Shown here: one piece after another, positions 1 to 11,420 of the stretch | Numbering within the stretch: the first letter of the stretch is position 1 | Layout: each line of letters opens with the position of its first letter | NCBI RefSeq assembly: GCF_023898315.1 | Contig: NC_064614.1 | Location: 1,058,348,432 to 1,058,412,431 of the forward strand | From: Schistocerca nitens | Taxonomy: Eukaryota; Arthropoda; Insecta; Orthoptera; Acrididae | Direction of reading: 5' to 3' | DNA length: 64,000 bases | Program-made: the position numbers and the translations under genes | The notes under the pieces: generated by a model | The model's database searches: none | Seen by the model: the letters and a program-made list of their open reading frames with translations, nothing else | What the model was told of the DNA's origin: nothing

Positions 1-404
1 AAATTATTTCTAAATCTGGTACTGGTGTTGACATTAGACGTATAAATTATTGTTATCGATCTGTGTGGTGGTTTAATAAATACTGATTATTGAAATTGTA
101 TAGTCATTTCACGATCACCCGAATACATAGCTTTTTTCTGTGTATAGCTACACCGACCGGTGTTTGGGAATGCCCACGTAAATACACGTTGAAAATCAAA
201 TGACAACATATTATTTGCTAGAAAATAACTTACAAATGGAGTCCAAAATTTGATAGGAGCATAGTCTTAACTTTAGAAGTCTAAATTTTGTTGGGTAGAT
301 TGCTCACAAGAATTTGAATTGCGACTTTTCCAACAGCAGTCCATCGTTAGTTGCTCTGCATATTGAGGCGTATAAAGTTTTTTAATTTTGTGACTGGATT
401 TCAG

Positions 405-553
405 GGGCAATGCTAACTTAGTTATTTGTTTCCGTAAATGTGACACTGAAATGGGGGAAACCCAAGCTAGTAATGAAAATCGTGATCACTTGCAGAAAAA
501 ACTACGTGGTAACATGCAAAGAATGGCAGAAGAAACATGTAAAACAGTTCCTG
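405..553 (+). CDS. Possible host coding exon, unrecognised
   Basis: The stretch follows a plausible 3' splice site (ggatttcag, ending at 404) and ends at a plausible 5' splice site (CTG|gtacatt at 553/554). Between them one frame stays open for 49 codons. It reads like protein: an N-terminal part with paired cysteines (ICFRKCDTE), then a charged, helix-prone part (HLQKKLRGNMQRMAEETC). An in-frame ATG lies at 451, so it could also be a first coding exon. The longer open frame at 440-733 lies in a different frame and looks less protein-like. I cannot name a family. No neighbouring exon was found, and the next 1.3 kb holds nothing recognisable. This is inference from splice-site form and amino-acid texture; chance is a real alternative. 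Confidence 0.25.
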
Positions 554-1900
554 GTACATTTAGGCTATAAGGCTGCGATTCCGAAACTGGAATTACTGAT
601 GTGTGTTAGGTACATGGAAAAAGAAGCTGCTTGGTCAACTCCATGGAAATGTGTAATATGTGACCTGACCATCTCATTACACCAGTTTCTCTCCAGTGAT
701 GATGTATTATTTCGTGAAAGCTTGCAAAACTAGTCATATTTCCGTGGCGTATTCTTGTAATTCCTGGTATATGCAGTATACCAGTTCTAATTAGGTAATA
801 CTGTTTGTGTTTTACCTTTTTTCAGAATATTGCTAGATTGTACACACGTGCAGGTCTGTTTAATGCTATATATCCAGGGTGTTATGGTGTCCCTCTCTCT
901 CTCTCCTCAGAATCTTGATTGTGGTCAGATTGATCAAGGGGGGGGGGGGTGTCTCTTAAGTGTTAGGTCACTGTAACAGATAGCTGTTTAGTGTTTCCGT
1001 GCTAAATATGCTTTTTAATATAACTAATACCCATATTTATCATTTTATTTACGTTTGTTATTTTCAACAAGCGATTTACGATGCCTCGTATTCTCTTACT
1101 GAGGAGTGGACTCAACATTGGCATATATTCACCTTTTAATGGGTACTACAGCATTTTGCAATCTGCGTAGCAGTGTAGATAATTCAGTTATACATACATA
1201 TCACTGTTTGCATTTGTTCACTTTGAATTTAGAAGGTCTGAGGATCACACATGTATGCACCAAAGTAAGTGTGTTTACTAAGTGCTTTCCTTGTTTTACC
1301 TGCTGTCAATTGGTAGGTCCACGTGAGATTGCCTTATATTTTATTACAAGTAACCCCTACATAATTACTTATGTCTTCTTTCTTAACATAGTGCCATATT
1401 TTCTTGATATACTTGTCTGCTTTTTTTCCTTAACTCTGAGTGTGCTGAAGTAGTAAGACAAAACATCCCAGATAGGACATTGCATGTTTGACTCACTCAA
1501 AGCTAAAATGTTATTGAATGAAATTTATAACATGTAATTTCCAGACTGTGATATTACAGAACTCAGATTGTTGGGGGAGAGGTTTATTATTATTATTTTT
1601 AGTAAGTTCAGTTATAGAACACAATATAATCTTATCCTGCAGCTTTTAATTTGTGTGTCCTCTGCTGTTTTACGTAAAAATAGAAATTGGACCAGCTATC
1701 AATTGCACAAGTTTTCAGTCGCAGACAAGAATTGTAAATTAATATTAGGATGTTTTGTTATAATGTTAGATTGAAAAATCACAATATTTCTTTGCAGCAA
1801 AAAACGGATCAGGAACTGAGTTTTTAACTTTATAATTCTCAGAGTTTTACACACTTCATCAGTGTTGAGGATAAAACTGTGATCTATTTTCATTATTACC
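554..1900. other. Unassigned AT-rich DNA
   Basis: I see no gene or known repeat here. There is a short CT run near 890-905 and a run of about ten G near 940-950. The open frames present (for example 1106-1453) are rich in F, L, S and C, as expected of AT-rich noncoding DNA. Confidence 0.5.
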
Positions 1901-2647
1901 ATTTTAATTTATTTATTTGTTCCAAGAATCACTTTCAGAACATTGTTTGTACACATTGTATAGGACAAGGTTAAAGATAATTAATGTACAGTTACACGTA
2001 GCCCTTGGGATGGTCAACACAATCAAAATCCATAATAAGATATATGGACATACTATGTTGCTCCTACACATGATAGCAGTAGTTACTGAGTGAGGCAATA
2101 TGATAAACACAGAGTACGTTACAGTGTGCAGTGATGTAATACTTAATTAATGATGATTACTTATTATTATGATTCAAGAGATGGTCGAGCAAGAGGCATT
2201 TCTGCTTTATGTTAAATGTATTTAATGTTGGTATGCATTTTAAGTGAGAAGGTATATGGTTATACAACATAACTCCAGTATGATACACACTTTTGCATAA
2301 GATTGTACGTACTGTGCTTATGGTTAGGTTCAGCTTGTCCATATGTGTTTATATCATAATTAAGTTTGAAGATGTTTTCTTTCTTTCTTTCTTTCTTTTT
2401 TTTTTTTTTCAAGATACTCAGTCTTGTCAAATTAAGTATTTCAAATGTATACAAACAAGGCAGAATCAATATTTTGAAACTTTTAAAGAGGAGTCTATCA
2501 CCTCAATAGTCTTTTTCTGTATTTTAATTTTTTTTACATTATGTAAGTCTCTCCAAAAATTAAATTATTCTGTACATAAGTTGTGATTGTATACTACTGC
2601 GGTATATTGTCATCCCTGATGAGCAGGTAGTATTTTGAATAAGAATC

Positions 2648-3082
2648 CTAGCAGCATAGATAAGTGTATTCTGTTTTTTGTTTAGATTGCTCAGACGCAC
2701 CTCCCACTTCGGTTTTTCCTATGTGTATGTGCTCAAAAATTTTGTATGACTCACACGAGACATTTTTTCCTTCAATGGTGAAATTAGGGTTTGCAGGATG
2801 GACATTTTGTATGATGTGAAAATTAACTGCCACAGTTTTTGCAGAATTTATGATGAGCCTATTGGTCTGGAACAACTGTGCTAAGCTACGCATAACCAAT
2901 GTTGCGTTTTCCTGCAGTTTTCCCTCACTCTGTGATTTTATTATAATATTAGTGTCATCTGCAAAGAGTACTGTGGTTCCATCACGTGTTTCGTCAGTCA
3001 AGTTATTTACATACAGCAGAAATACGAGAGGTTCCTGAATAGACCTTTGCAGTGCTCCATACATATCTTTTTCACCCATCAT
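2648..3082 (-). pseudogene. Reverse transcriptase palm fragment of LINE copy 1
   Basis: This 144-codon frame contains the catalytic RT box LFADDTNIII and the following block in which non-LTR RTs typically read 'L..NS.KT' (here LIINSAKTVAVNF). The preceding box is altered (QEPLVFLLYVNNL, where the family has GSILGPLLFL.Y.NDL). It reads out of the RT core into the thumb and ends in unrelated frame-shifted sequence. It is part of the minus-strand LINE at 1903-5735 and matches copy 2 at 20100-20240 closely at the DNA level. Confidence 0.8.
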
Positions 3083-5363
3083 TACTGGATAAACTAGAAT
3101 TTTTTTGTGTTTCTTTGCCTCTGTATTTTATTTCTGTTATCTGTTAACAGTTGTTGAGGTATCATTGGGTCCATGTTTTAGATTGGCCACTAATTCATTC
3201 CATTATTACTGAACTTATGCAAGAGAATGTCATGATCAGTAACATCAAAGGCTTTGCTAAGATCAAGAAATATTCCAGGTACATGTGGCTTATCATCCAC
3301 TGCTTTTAGTTTAATGTAACTGGACAGACAACTCATCAAGCAGTGGCAGGAGAAAACATATTTTATGGGTATTACGTATGCAAGCTTTTGGAGCCAATGG
3401 TTCCTTCTTCTGGCATGAGGGTAGAAGGGAAAGGAAGAGGGGTGAAGGAAAAGGGCTGATGAGGTTTAGGGAAAGGCATAGAGTTTGACAAGTCATCTGG
3501 AACTCTAAGTTCAAGGGGGACTTACTGGACAGGATGAGAGGGAAAGACTGATTGTTGGGGACTGCAGTGCGCAAGATTTGAAAACCTGAGAGCTTGATTT
3601 TCCAGTTCTGAACCCATGTTGTGAGTTATATATTAACCTTACCTTCTTTAAGAAGGCTGTTAATCTTTTAAAGGAACATTTTTTCCAAAATTTTGCTGAT
3701 GCCTGACAAAACAAAAACCGGCCTATTACTTTTGCAGTTTTTTGATTATTTGGAAATACACCACTCTCAAATGATAAATTTACTATTTGTGCTAGTGATT
3801 CGACAATAAATGTTGCACTAGCTTTGATGATAGCATCAGGTAGCTCATCAGCACCCCCTGTGTGTCTACTAGGCAATCCTTAAAAAAATTTTGTGAATTG
3901 ATCAGATGTCACTAGATAAGTAAACAATGTATGTGCATGATTTTTTTTATCTGACTGTACACTCTTAGTGTCCAGTTGTTTGTCTTGATGTGTATTTATC
4001 AACTGGCGTGCTGTGTTTGAGAAATAATGATTGGATGTAGTAGCCATGTGTCTGGGATCAGATAGTTTTCATAATTGATCTATATTACTGTGATTAACTG
4101 CCCTTGCACCCATTTCTCTTCTCATAATTTGTCAGGCTGCTTTAGTTTTATTCTCAGAATTAGACAGTATTTTGTTATTTTCTATTTTTTAAGTAACTTT
4201 TGTTAAGTATTAATTTGTAACTTTTGAAATAGGTAAAAAATAGGGAGTAGTACTTTATTGGGAGTAATCACACAATCGCCTCTTATTTTGACATGATATC
4301 CTTATCCATTCTGTGACCCACTTGTTTGATTTTTGAACAGAGCTAAATTTTTTTCATTGGTATTATTACAGTTGTATAAATCGTTCCAGTTCCCACCCTT
4401 CAAGAGGAAACACGAATTACGTAATTTTTATATATTTAGTGCATAATATTGCACGGAGTTTTGAGTTTCCTGCCCCATTCATTGTAAGACTTTGAGGACA
4501 ATGATCACAAAAACCCGTGTTTACCACTTGTATGTTATAGGCATACATGTTAAATGATAGATGCAAAGTTTGCTGTTTTTTTGAGTTGGTTCAATTAAAG
4601 TTGAGCTTATGTTGAATGACTGGAGTAGATTTATATCATCTTTGTATTTATTGGGTTTTGATAAATCAAATACAATACAAATAATAACTGTATTTTGCCT
4701 TGGTAGTTAAACTATTCAGTGTTTTATTTTTATTTTTTCGTCATTGGGTAGTATTCAATATTTTTTAACATATTTACAGAAACCCCATGATTTGACATTT
4801 TCCGACAAAACGTGTGGAAGTCTGAACTGAGGGGCGTATTTTAGGTTTAACATATATTGTTAAAGTCAGTGTTTGGAAATGCATAGGACAGAAATATCAT
4901 TCACATAATTTTAACATTATTTCTATTTCATTAAGTTTATTGGACTGTGATTGAACACTCTGATGCAGCAATTTAAAATTAGGTATAGGGAAAACATAAT
5001 TTCTTGCTTGACCACTTATGTCACTTTTTACACTAGTGTATCTAATAGAAAAATAAATCCTCATTTTTTTCAAGCGTGGTATTCTTGGTATTTGATTCAT
5101 GGCTTGTTGTTTCACTAAGTGTGGTATTCTGCCTTTCTTCAGTTGAGATGTTTCCAATTTCCACTTTTATTACAGTCCTTTTTCACCCATCTATCCATTA
5201 ATGACTGCCTTTTTGCTGTGTCTTTTGTTATTTGGTACTTTCACTTCAAGAGAGTTGCTTTCTATCTGTTTGTCCATTTGTGTATGTTTTATTTCTGTAT
5301 TTGGCTTTTCTATTTTCCCCACGTGTACGAAGAAGCAAGTCTATTACAAACGCGAATCTTTCC

Positions 5364-5705
5364 TCATTTGTTTAAATGTAAACCATGAGCTGTGTATTTG
5401 TTTCCTTCCAGCCATTTGATTTTGAAATTCTCGGTCAGTCTCTTCTTACTCACATTCGTAGCAGTACTGATTTTAGCTAACGTGACGTGATACACAGACT
5501 TGATTTTTTCATTTGTGTCTTGGGTGTCATTTCTAAGAGGTTCTGAGTGAATAATTGTGTTCATTTTGTGTGGGAGTTTATGTATGCATTCCAGAGTCTC
5601 CATCATATTCCTCTGTAATTCTTTCACAGGTTTTTCAATGTCATTTGAACCACTAATAATGATTGATGTATCATTCACTAAGAAGTTATCAGTTAATTTG
5701 TCCAC
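5364..5705 (-). pseudogene. LINE ORF1 esterase-domain fragment
   Basis: The 113-codon frame contains IISGSNDIEKP near residues 16-26, the G-x-N-D block of SGNH hydrolases, and ends with AHGLHLNK, the catalytic-histidine block found in esterase-type ORF1 proteins of CR1 LINEs. The first block (GDS) lies outside the surviving part. The parallel copy at 25712-26235 shows the same two blocks. The role of such esterases in retrotransposition is not settled; membrane or lipid interaction has been suggested for the family. Confidence 0.65.
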
Positions 5706-5751
5706 ATTTTATACAGCTTCCTTAGTTGGTGCACAAATTTTTTCTTTAATG

Positions 5752-6596
5752 AGGGAAAGTCAGATGAAGCCCAGACAGCCATCGCAACGGGACCATGGAA
5801 TGGTTCTTTCAAAAGTAATCGTCACATTGTTAAGATATTTATTCCACTGAGAGATGAGACAATCAGTTCCTGTTTCATAGAACACGATCGCCGCTGACAG
5901 ATCCCCAACTACACCCACTCTTGCACTTCCTAGTCCGAGTGAAAGCAACATCCATACATGTATCTCCTGAGGTTGCCAAAGATGTGAAAATCATACGGTG
6001 AGAGATCTGAGCTATATAGAAGATGTTGCAGTGTTTCCCATTGAAATAGCTGAGTTGTAGCCTTCATCTGTGGTTCACACAAGTTCCAGTAAGTTCATGA
6101 TTAGTTCCTGCTTGAATGCAGAGGCCCTCTGCTCGCCAAGGGCCTTGAGCATGGAACCAAAATCAATGCACAGTGTTATGAAGACACTTATAATGCTCCA
6201 TAAAGTCAAAATGCTCAGGAGTGTTGTCAGATGGAATATCTTCTGGTACACAGTAATGCTTGCCTTTATACTGCCAATTGGACGACGGCTGCACATCAGT
6301 GATTTGGTTGGGAAACACTGCAGCATCCTCCATACAGCTTGCCCTTTCCCTGCATGATAACCATATCTTTGGTGACCTCAATAACGACATACGTGGATGT
6401 CGGTTTCAATCAGGAGATGAAGTGCAAGAGTGGGTATGGTTGTGTATCTATCAGCAGTTGATCGCATTCTACGAAACAAGAATTGATCATATTGTCTCTC
6501 AGTGGGATAAATGTTGTAATGCATGTGGTGAATACTTTTGAATGAAACCATTCCATGGCCCCATTGTGGCAGGTGTTCGGTTTATCTACTTTAGTG
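5752..6596. mobile_element. Palindromic mariner-like remnant
   Basis: The two ends are long inverted copies of each other. The left arm (about 5755-5909) encodes on the minus strand FYETGTDCLISQWNKYLN. The right arm (about 6445-6593) encodes on the plus strand FYETRIDHIVSQWDKC. Both are the C-terminal signature of mariner transposases. The middle plus-strand part also reads HIFGDLNNDIRGCRFQSGDEVQEW, another mariner C-terminal block. The element therefore consists of two transposase 3' ends facing outward, with the catalytic core largely missing. It truncates the ORF1 end of the LINE at 1903-5735. It cannot be autonomous. Confidence 0.7.
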
Positions 6597-7257
6597 GCAG
6601 TTATATTAGTAATACAGGAGGTACAGAATAATTATTTAATTACATATTATGTGGCTCCATAGGAGCCATGTGTCGAGGCAGTCAGATAGATGCAGTATTT
6701 CTTGGCTTGAAAAAAAGCATATAGTTATTATCAAAAGTATGATTGTTTGAGATATCAAGTGAAGTTTGAGAGTAGATTGAGAATTTTTTGGTAGGGAGGA
6801 CACAGAATGTTATCTTGATGTGAAGTGATTATGGGTACATCTCGGAGAAGTGTTCTGGGGCTGTTACTGTTCGTGTTGCATATTAATGACCTTGCAATCA
6901 ATGTTAATAGTAACCTCAGATTCTTTGCAGGTATGCAGTTATCTCTAATGAAGAAATATCTGAAAAAAGCACACAAATTTTCAGTCAATTTTTGACCAGA
7001 TTTCAAAGGGGCCCAAAGATTGGCAACTAGCTTTAAATGTTCAGCAATGTAAAACTCTGTGCTTCACAAAACAAAATATCTATAGTGTCCTATGACTACA
7101 GTGTCAGTGTGTCACCATTGGAATTGGTCAACTCTTAAATTTACCTTTGTGTAATAATTTGTAGGGATACGAAGTGGAACAACCACATAGGCTCACTACA
7201 GGTAAAGCAGATGTTTGACTTTGATTCATTGGTACAATAGTAGGGAAATATGGTCAA

Positions 7258-7600
7258 TATATTAAAAAACTAGAAATGGGCCATGACCTGCCATGGCCCA
7301 TCGAACATAGGCCGGTGTGAGGTGGAGGTTACACCATTAAGTTAAGTAGTGGTTTAGACTTTGTACTGTTTGTGTTTTCCCTTGTATTCGTTTATAAATG
7401 TATAGCTATTGCGTTCTTTTAGTCATTGACAAAGGTCTTCTTAGGCACTTGTGGGTTTTATTGTTCTGAAGAAGGCGTAGTTATCTACGCCGAAACTTAG
7501 GTTAACACTAGGTGCTTTTTACACAATCGAGGCGGGTTTCTAGTATTTTAATATATTAACTAACGATTGCTGACGCGCTGCGATGTTGAAGGTTCTTAAG
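7258..7600 (+). mobile_element. 343-bp insert with target duplication and hammerhead-like motif
   Basis: The insert is flanked by an exact 9-bp direct repeat TATGGTCAA (7249-7257 and 7601-7609), read as a target-site duplication. Near its left end lies aatatattaaaaaactagaaa and near its right end the inverted form tttctagtattttaatatatt, giving a terminal inverted repeat of about 20 bp. Inside is a hammerhead-like core (7466-7513). It has no coding capacity. The best reading is a non-autonomous derivative of a Penelope-like element, since other PLE copies here show the same combination. A ribozyme-bearing retrozyme-like element is the alternative. Confidence 0.55.
7466..7513 (+). ncRNA. Hammerhead-ribozyme-like motif
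   Basis: The order is CTGAAGA (7466-7472), one extra A, a perfect 7-bp stem II GGCGTAG/CTACGCC (7474-7480 and 7485-7491, loop TTAT), GAAA (7492-7495), then a stem III with A7495-T7513 closing five further pairs (7496-7500 with 7508-7512, one wobble). This matches the conserved hammerhead core. The base after the closing U is G, which is not accepted at the cleavage site, and I do not find a convincing stem I, so this copy is probably inactive. Confidence 0.45.
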
Positions 7601-8009
7601 TATGGTCAACCTACAAAGGAGATCACTTAGAAAATAAACAAGCAACCCATCTTAGAATATTGCTGAAGTGTCTGAGACCCATACCATTCAGGGCTAATGA
7701 GATATTGAACATATACAAAGAGTGGCAGCATGAATGGTCACAGGTTTGTTTGACCGACAGGACTGGGTGACAGAGATGCTGATAGGACTGCACTGTCAGA
7801 CGCTTGAACATAGAAGAAAACTATTCTGCAAGGGCCCATTCAGTAAGTTTCAAGAAGCAACTGTAAGTGATGATCTAGGCGTATATTGCAACCTCCTTCA
7901 TGTGTCACTCCTGCAGCGGTTTTGAAGACAAAATTAGGCTAATTGCAGAGCACACAGAGGTATTTAACACCAGCACGTTGCCAGAGAGGGCAACATTATG
8001 TCCATCCTA

Positions 8010-8400
8010 AAAGAATGAAAATAGGCAAAATTTGTTAATTGTTGTTGACTAATATTAACAACATACTTTTTAAAAGTGATAGTGATGTGTAAGAACAGTC
8101 CAGATACTAAAAATGTCTTTTAGCATTCTCTTAGCAATATCAGCACACTTTCAATAATGTAACCACTGTCAGGAAGGGTGGGGGGTACTTTATGCTCGCC
8201 ATGGAAAAATTTAAAAATTGCAAAATTTGTTAATCGTTGTGGACTTTAACTCTCAACATACTTTTTAAAGTGATACTCCTGTGTAAGAAAGATCCTGAAC
8301 CTGAAAATATTTAATACGGCATTCAGTGGGGAAAGCAACATCTACTACTCATGACTTAAATTTCTGGAGTATGTTTAACAGAAAAATTTAAAATGATTAT
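8010..8400. repeat. Diverged tandem duplication, period about 195 bp
   Basis: The segment starting gcaaaatttgttaat at 8025 recurs at 8220 with the same following order of words (gttgttgac / gttgtggac, caacatactttttaaa, gtgatag / gtgatactc, gtgtaagaa). The two copies differ by substitutions and small indels. No coding content is seen. Confidence 0.6.
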
Positions 8401-10700
8401 ATAATCTGATAGAAGGATTCATTTAAAACAGTAAAGATATTTTTCAAAATTTGAAAATGTATAGTAACTAACTTCCAGTTTTCAGTAACAGCCTTGTGAC
8501 AGAACTGTAGAACTTGATCACTGTTCATAATTTGTTGCAGAATTGTAGAAAACCTTAGAAGCTGCCTGTTTCAACATCTGGGATGCCTGAGAAACCTCCA
8601 GAATAATCCACTATACTGTACTCTCCTAATAAGGGATCACAGTGCCGTTCCGCCTCCATCAAGAGGGTAGTTTTTGAGTTGGTACTACATTTTCATTTGA
8701 CCAGATAATAACTCTCTTTTGGGAAAAAAACTGACCTTATTTTTATGTCAGTTGTTAATGCTGCATAAAAACGTATTGTCAGCAAATAAACTTACACCTT
8801 TCCAGTAATGTAAGTACTTGAATAGCAGCTTTTGGCTTCATAAAACATTTTGTATTCTGTTTCTGTTAGCCATACTGATCACGAAATGTGCTCCTTCATT
8901 CCTGTTATGAATTTGTTTTTCATGTGACAGAGAGATGAAGTGATTCCACTTAAGTTCCTTGATTATTTTTTTCTTTGTTCCTATCTGTGTAGCCGTTGCT
9001 GTCACACAGTGATAGCTAATTTTTTGCAACTCACTTGAGAAGAATATTCTCCAGGTACAGTTGTATCTTTCTTGTGCTAAGTGCTGATCATTTAAACATA
9101 ACTTATCCTGTGTCCTACTCCAAGTTACCACCACCATCCCTCCCGGTGCTTTTCTGTCTGTTTCAGTTATGCTTTTGATGGAGGTCTTCATTCTCCTGCA
9201 TGTCCACGATAGTTTGGAATAGCAGACATGTCAACTGCTATTGTCAATTTAAATTTCTTTGTGGAAGCTGCATAAATAAGCACCACTGTGGAGTTTGTAA
9301 TGTTCTCACTCTGAGTAACGCAGGCTTGCAAATTGTTTAAAATAATTAGACCAAACAGATCTTTCTGTAAAATTAGTTCCGTGAAACATTTATCTTTTTT
9401 TATCCGTAGATTGCAACTGGACTGAGGACTTCGTCAGTTCTTCTTTTTTTCAGATGTGGAATAATATCTCAGTAGTGGTACGCATCAGACACATTGGCAG
9501 TTCATCAGTTTCACAGTTTTGTTGCTAGACTCAAATCTTTTTTATTAGCTATTTATCAAATAATTACTCACATTGATTCACTGTTCTGTCGATCCTTGGT
9601 AGAATATTTTATACACTATGAATGAAAACACACACGACACTGGTGTAATATTCTACAATATTTATTATTTTATGTTATTAACTTGCTTTCAGCTTGTACG
9701 CCATCATCACATACAAAGATAAATGTGGATGGCTGTGAAAATTTTGTAGGATCAAAGATTATAAACTAGTGCATCTATAGAGTATCTCAGTTGGTTACCA
9801 AAGCTGGCAAACTGGTGATGCTTGATTAAGACAAAAGCGAGAGGAATTATTTCAGTGAATATGCGATGTAAAACTATTGAACATAAACAAAATATGTGAT
9901 ACATTAAATAATGAACTATATAAGAAATTAGAATAATTGTTCTGAGAAGAAAATAAATTGAATGATAACCTTTGGTGACATTCCAAGGGAATGGCTGAAC
10001 AAAATAATCTTGTCTTTAACAGGTCTAATATTACAGACAGGTAAGGCATACATGTGAGATTTAACAGGTTCAGGCTGGCATAGGACATGAGCTCACAGTA
10101 TCCTAGAATGAGGGGAGGGGAGAGATGTTTCCACTGTATATGTATTGGTTTCACTACATTTTTTTCTCTGTGTTGTGAAACATCCTTCGTCTGACTCCTT
10201 TGCCGAGAATTGGCCATTTTGGATGGTCCTGTTGATAGGTACACTGGCACATACTTAACTTCACTGCAGCATATAAACTCTCTCACCAAGCACAGCGTGT
10301 GCCTTCAGTATGGCTGAAGGAGGGGAAGAAAGATACAGCATAAACTGGATGCAGGGCTACTGGAAGACTGAGCCAATTTTTAGGTATTTGTGTGCACTAA
10401 TCAATTACAATGAAAAGAAGAAAGGGAAAGAATCGGAGCAGCTTGGAGACTAATGCCATCAGGCAAAACTTTCTCAACAAGCAAGAGATACTTAAAAGGG
10501 GAAAAACTACCAATTATATTGTAGTCTTGACCTATGATTGTGCCTCTCAGTTATGAGGAAGCAAACAAAGTCAATGCTTTATACACACGGCTGGTGGATC
10601 GATTGTCAAGGTTATTGGAGGAGGAAAAGGCGGAAGGTGAGACTGGATAAAGGCAGCTACGCAAGACATAGGAAGAAAGAACTGAAAATGCAATGCCAAC
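8400..10700. other. Mostly unassigned; one degenerate PLE-terminal-like stretch
   Basis: No gene is recognisable. The 117-codon (8838-9191, -) and 145-codon (9852-10289, -) frames resemble no family I know. At about 9685-9710, minus strand, the sequence reads GTGATGATGGCGTACAAG then CTGAAAGC, a degenerate version of the hammerhead-like core seen in the PLE copies. A small PLE terminal-repeat fragment may therefore lie around 9640-9790. Confidence 0.35.
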
Positions 10701-10783
10701 AATGTAGGAAAAGATTGCTGCTTATCGTAAAGAAGACATGTTATGTTTGCAAACAGGCATGTTTAAAAGACACTTACATAAAA

Positions 10784-10806
10784 CTTTCGGTCACAGCCTT
10801 CATCAG
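10784..10806 (-). ncRNA. Hammerhead-like core beside PLE
   Basis: On the minus strand CTGATGA is followed by one extra A, GGC, a 4-nt loop, a partly complementary ACC, then GAAA. Only the core and a weak stem II are visible. Its place downstream of the GIY-YIG endonuclease matches the terminal repeat of PLEs. Confidence 0.3.
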
Positions 10807-11329
10807 CAAAAGAGAAACACACTATTCATTCACACAAGCAAACACACCTCATGCACACGTGACTGCCTACTCCAGAAGCTCAGGCCAGAATGCAGCAATC
10901 ATGTGAGATGTGAGCAGCAATCTGGAGGGGGCAGGGAAGGAGGAGGAATGGTAGTGTATGGGTAGGGGGACAGAGGAACACTGTCTGGCAGAGTGTGCAA
11001 GGACTAGAATGCCAACAGGCATGGTGTCAGGAGGTTGTGGGTCAGGGAGGTGGGGGGTGGAAAGGAAAGGAGCAGAGAAAGATGGGTGGGTGTGTTGGTA
11101 GGGGGCAGCAAACAAAGAGGCTTGGAGGGTGTGGGGACATTATGTTACCTTACGGGATCAGAGAAGCTGTTGTAAGGATAACTTCCATCTGTACAGTTCA
11201 GAAAAGCTGATGGTGGAGGGGAGGATATGGATGGCTCGTGTAGTGAAGGAGCTGTTCAAATCAAACATCTGCTTGTTCAGCTGCTTGTTATGTCAGAGGT
11301 TGGTCTGCTTTGCTTCTGGCCACAGTTTG

Positions 11330-11420
11330 GCAGTGGCCGTCAATCCTGGTGGATAGCTGGTTGGAAGTCATACCAATATAAAAAGTTGTGCAGTGGTTGC
11401 AGCAGAGCTGGTAAATGACA
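11330..11420 (-). pseudogene. GIY-YIG endonuclease core of the PLE
   Basis: The frame 11671-11288 reads VIYQLCCNHC then TTFYIGMTS and a downstream arginine (STRIDGH), that is the GIY, YIG and catalytic R/H landmarks of the PLE endonuclease. Cysteines between the two landmarks (CC, C) fit the zinc-finger-like CxC features typical of PLE GIY-YIG domains. Confidence 0.7.

Larger units (their letters stand above)
1903..5735 (-). mobile_element. CR1-like LINE with esterase ORF1, decayed copy 1
   Basis: Non-LTR retrotransposon on the minus strand, running from ORF1 at high coordinates to the 3' end near 1903. Recognisable parts in order are the end of an SGNH/GDSL-type esterase domain (5705-5364, GSND and HGLHLN boxes), the start of the APE endonuclease (5157-4897, QSQSNKLNEIE), the RT fingers (3876-3511, ending in a RHGFR-like box), the RT palm (3082-2648, LFADD) and the RT C-terminus (2342-2157, GVMLYNHIPSHLK). 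CR1-clade LINEs are known to carry such an esterase in ORF1. The copy is 5'-truncated within ORF1 and has many stops and frameshifts, so it is old and inactive. A second copy of the same family lies at 20063-26330 and allows base-by-base comparison. Confidence 0.8.
6770..7985 (+). mobile_element. LINE relic (RT palm and C-terminal part)
   Basis: Plus-strand remains of a non-LTR RT. A block reading SVLGLLLFVLHINDLAINVNSN at about 6850-6910 corresponds to the GSxLGPLLFLLYINDL box. Near 7735-7900 a second part reads VTGLFDRQDWVTEML followed by LEHRRKLFCKGPFSKF, which I recognise as the C-terminal extension of an abundant orthopteran LINE family. The frame is broken in many places. The two parts are separated by the 343-bp insert at 7258-7600. 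Confidence 0.65.

Noticed and set aside
440-733. 97-codon frame as a gene
   Set aside because: It uses a different frame from the more protein-like, splice-bounded stretch at 405-553 and resembles nothing known.
2260-2586. Frames across a poly-T/CTTT run
   Set aside because: Low-complexity translation next to a LINE 3' end.
9852-10289. 145-codon minus-strand frame
   Set aside because: Leucine/serine-rich with no domain; expected by chance in this much AT-rich DNA.
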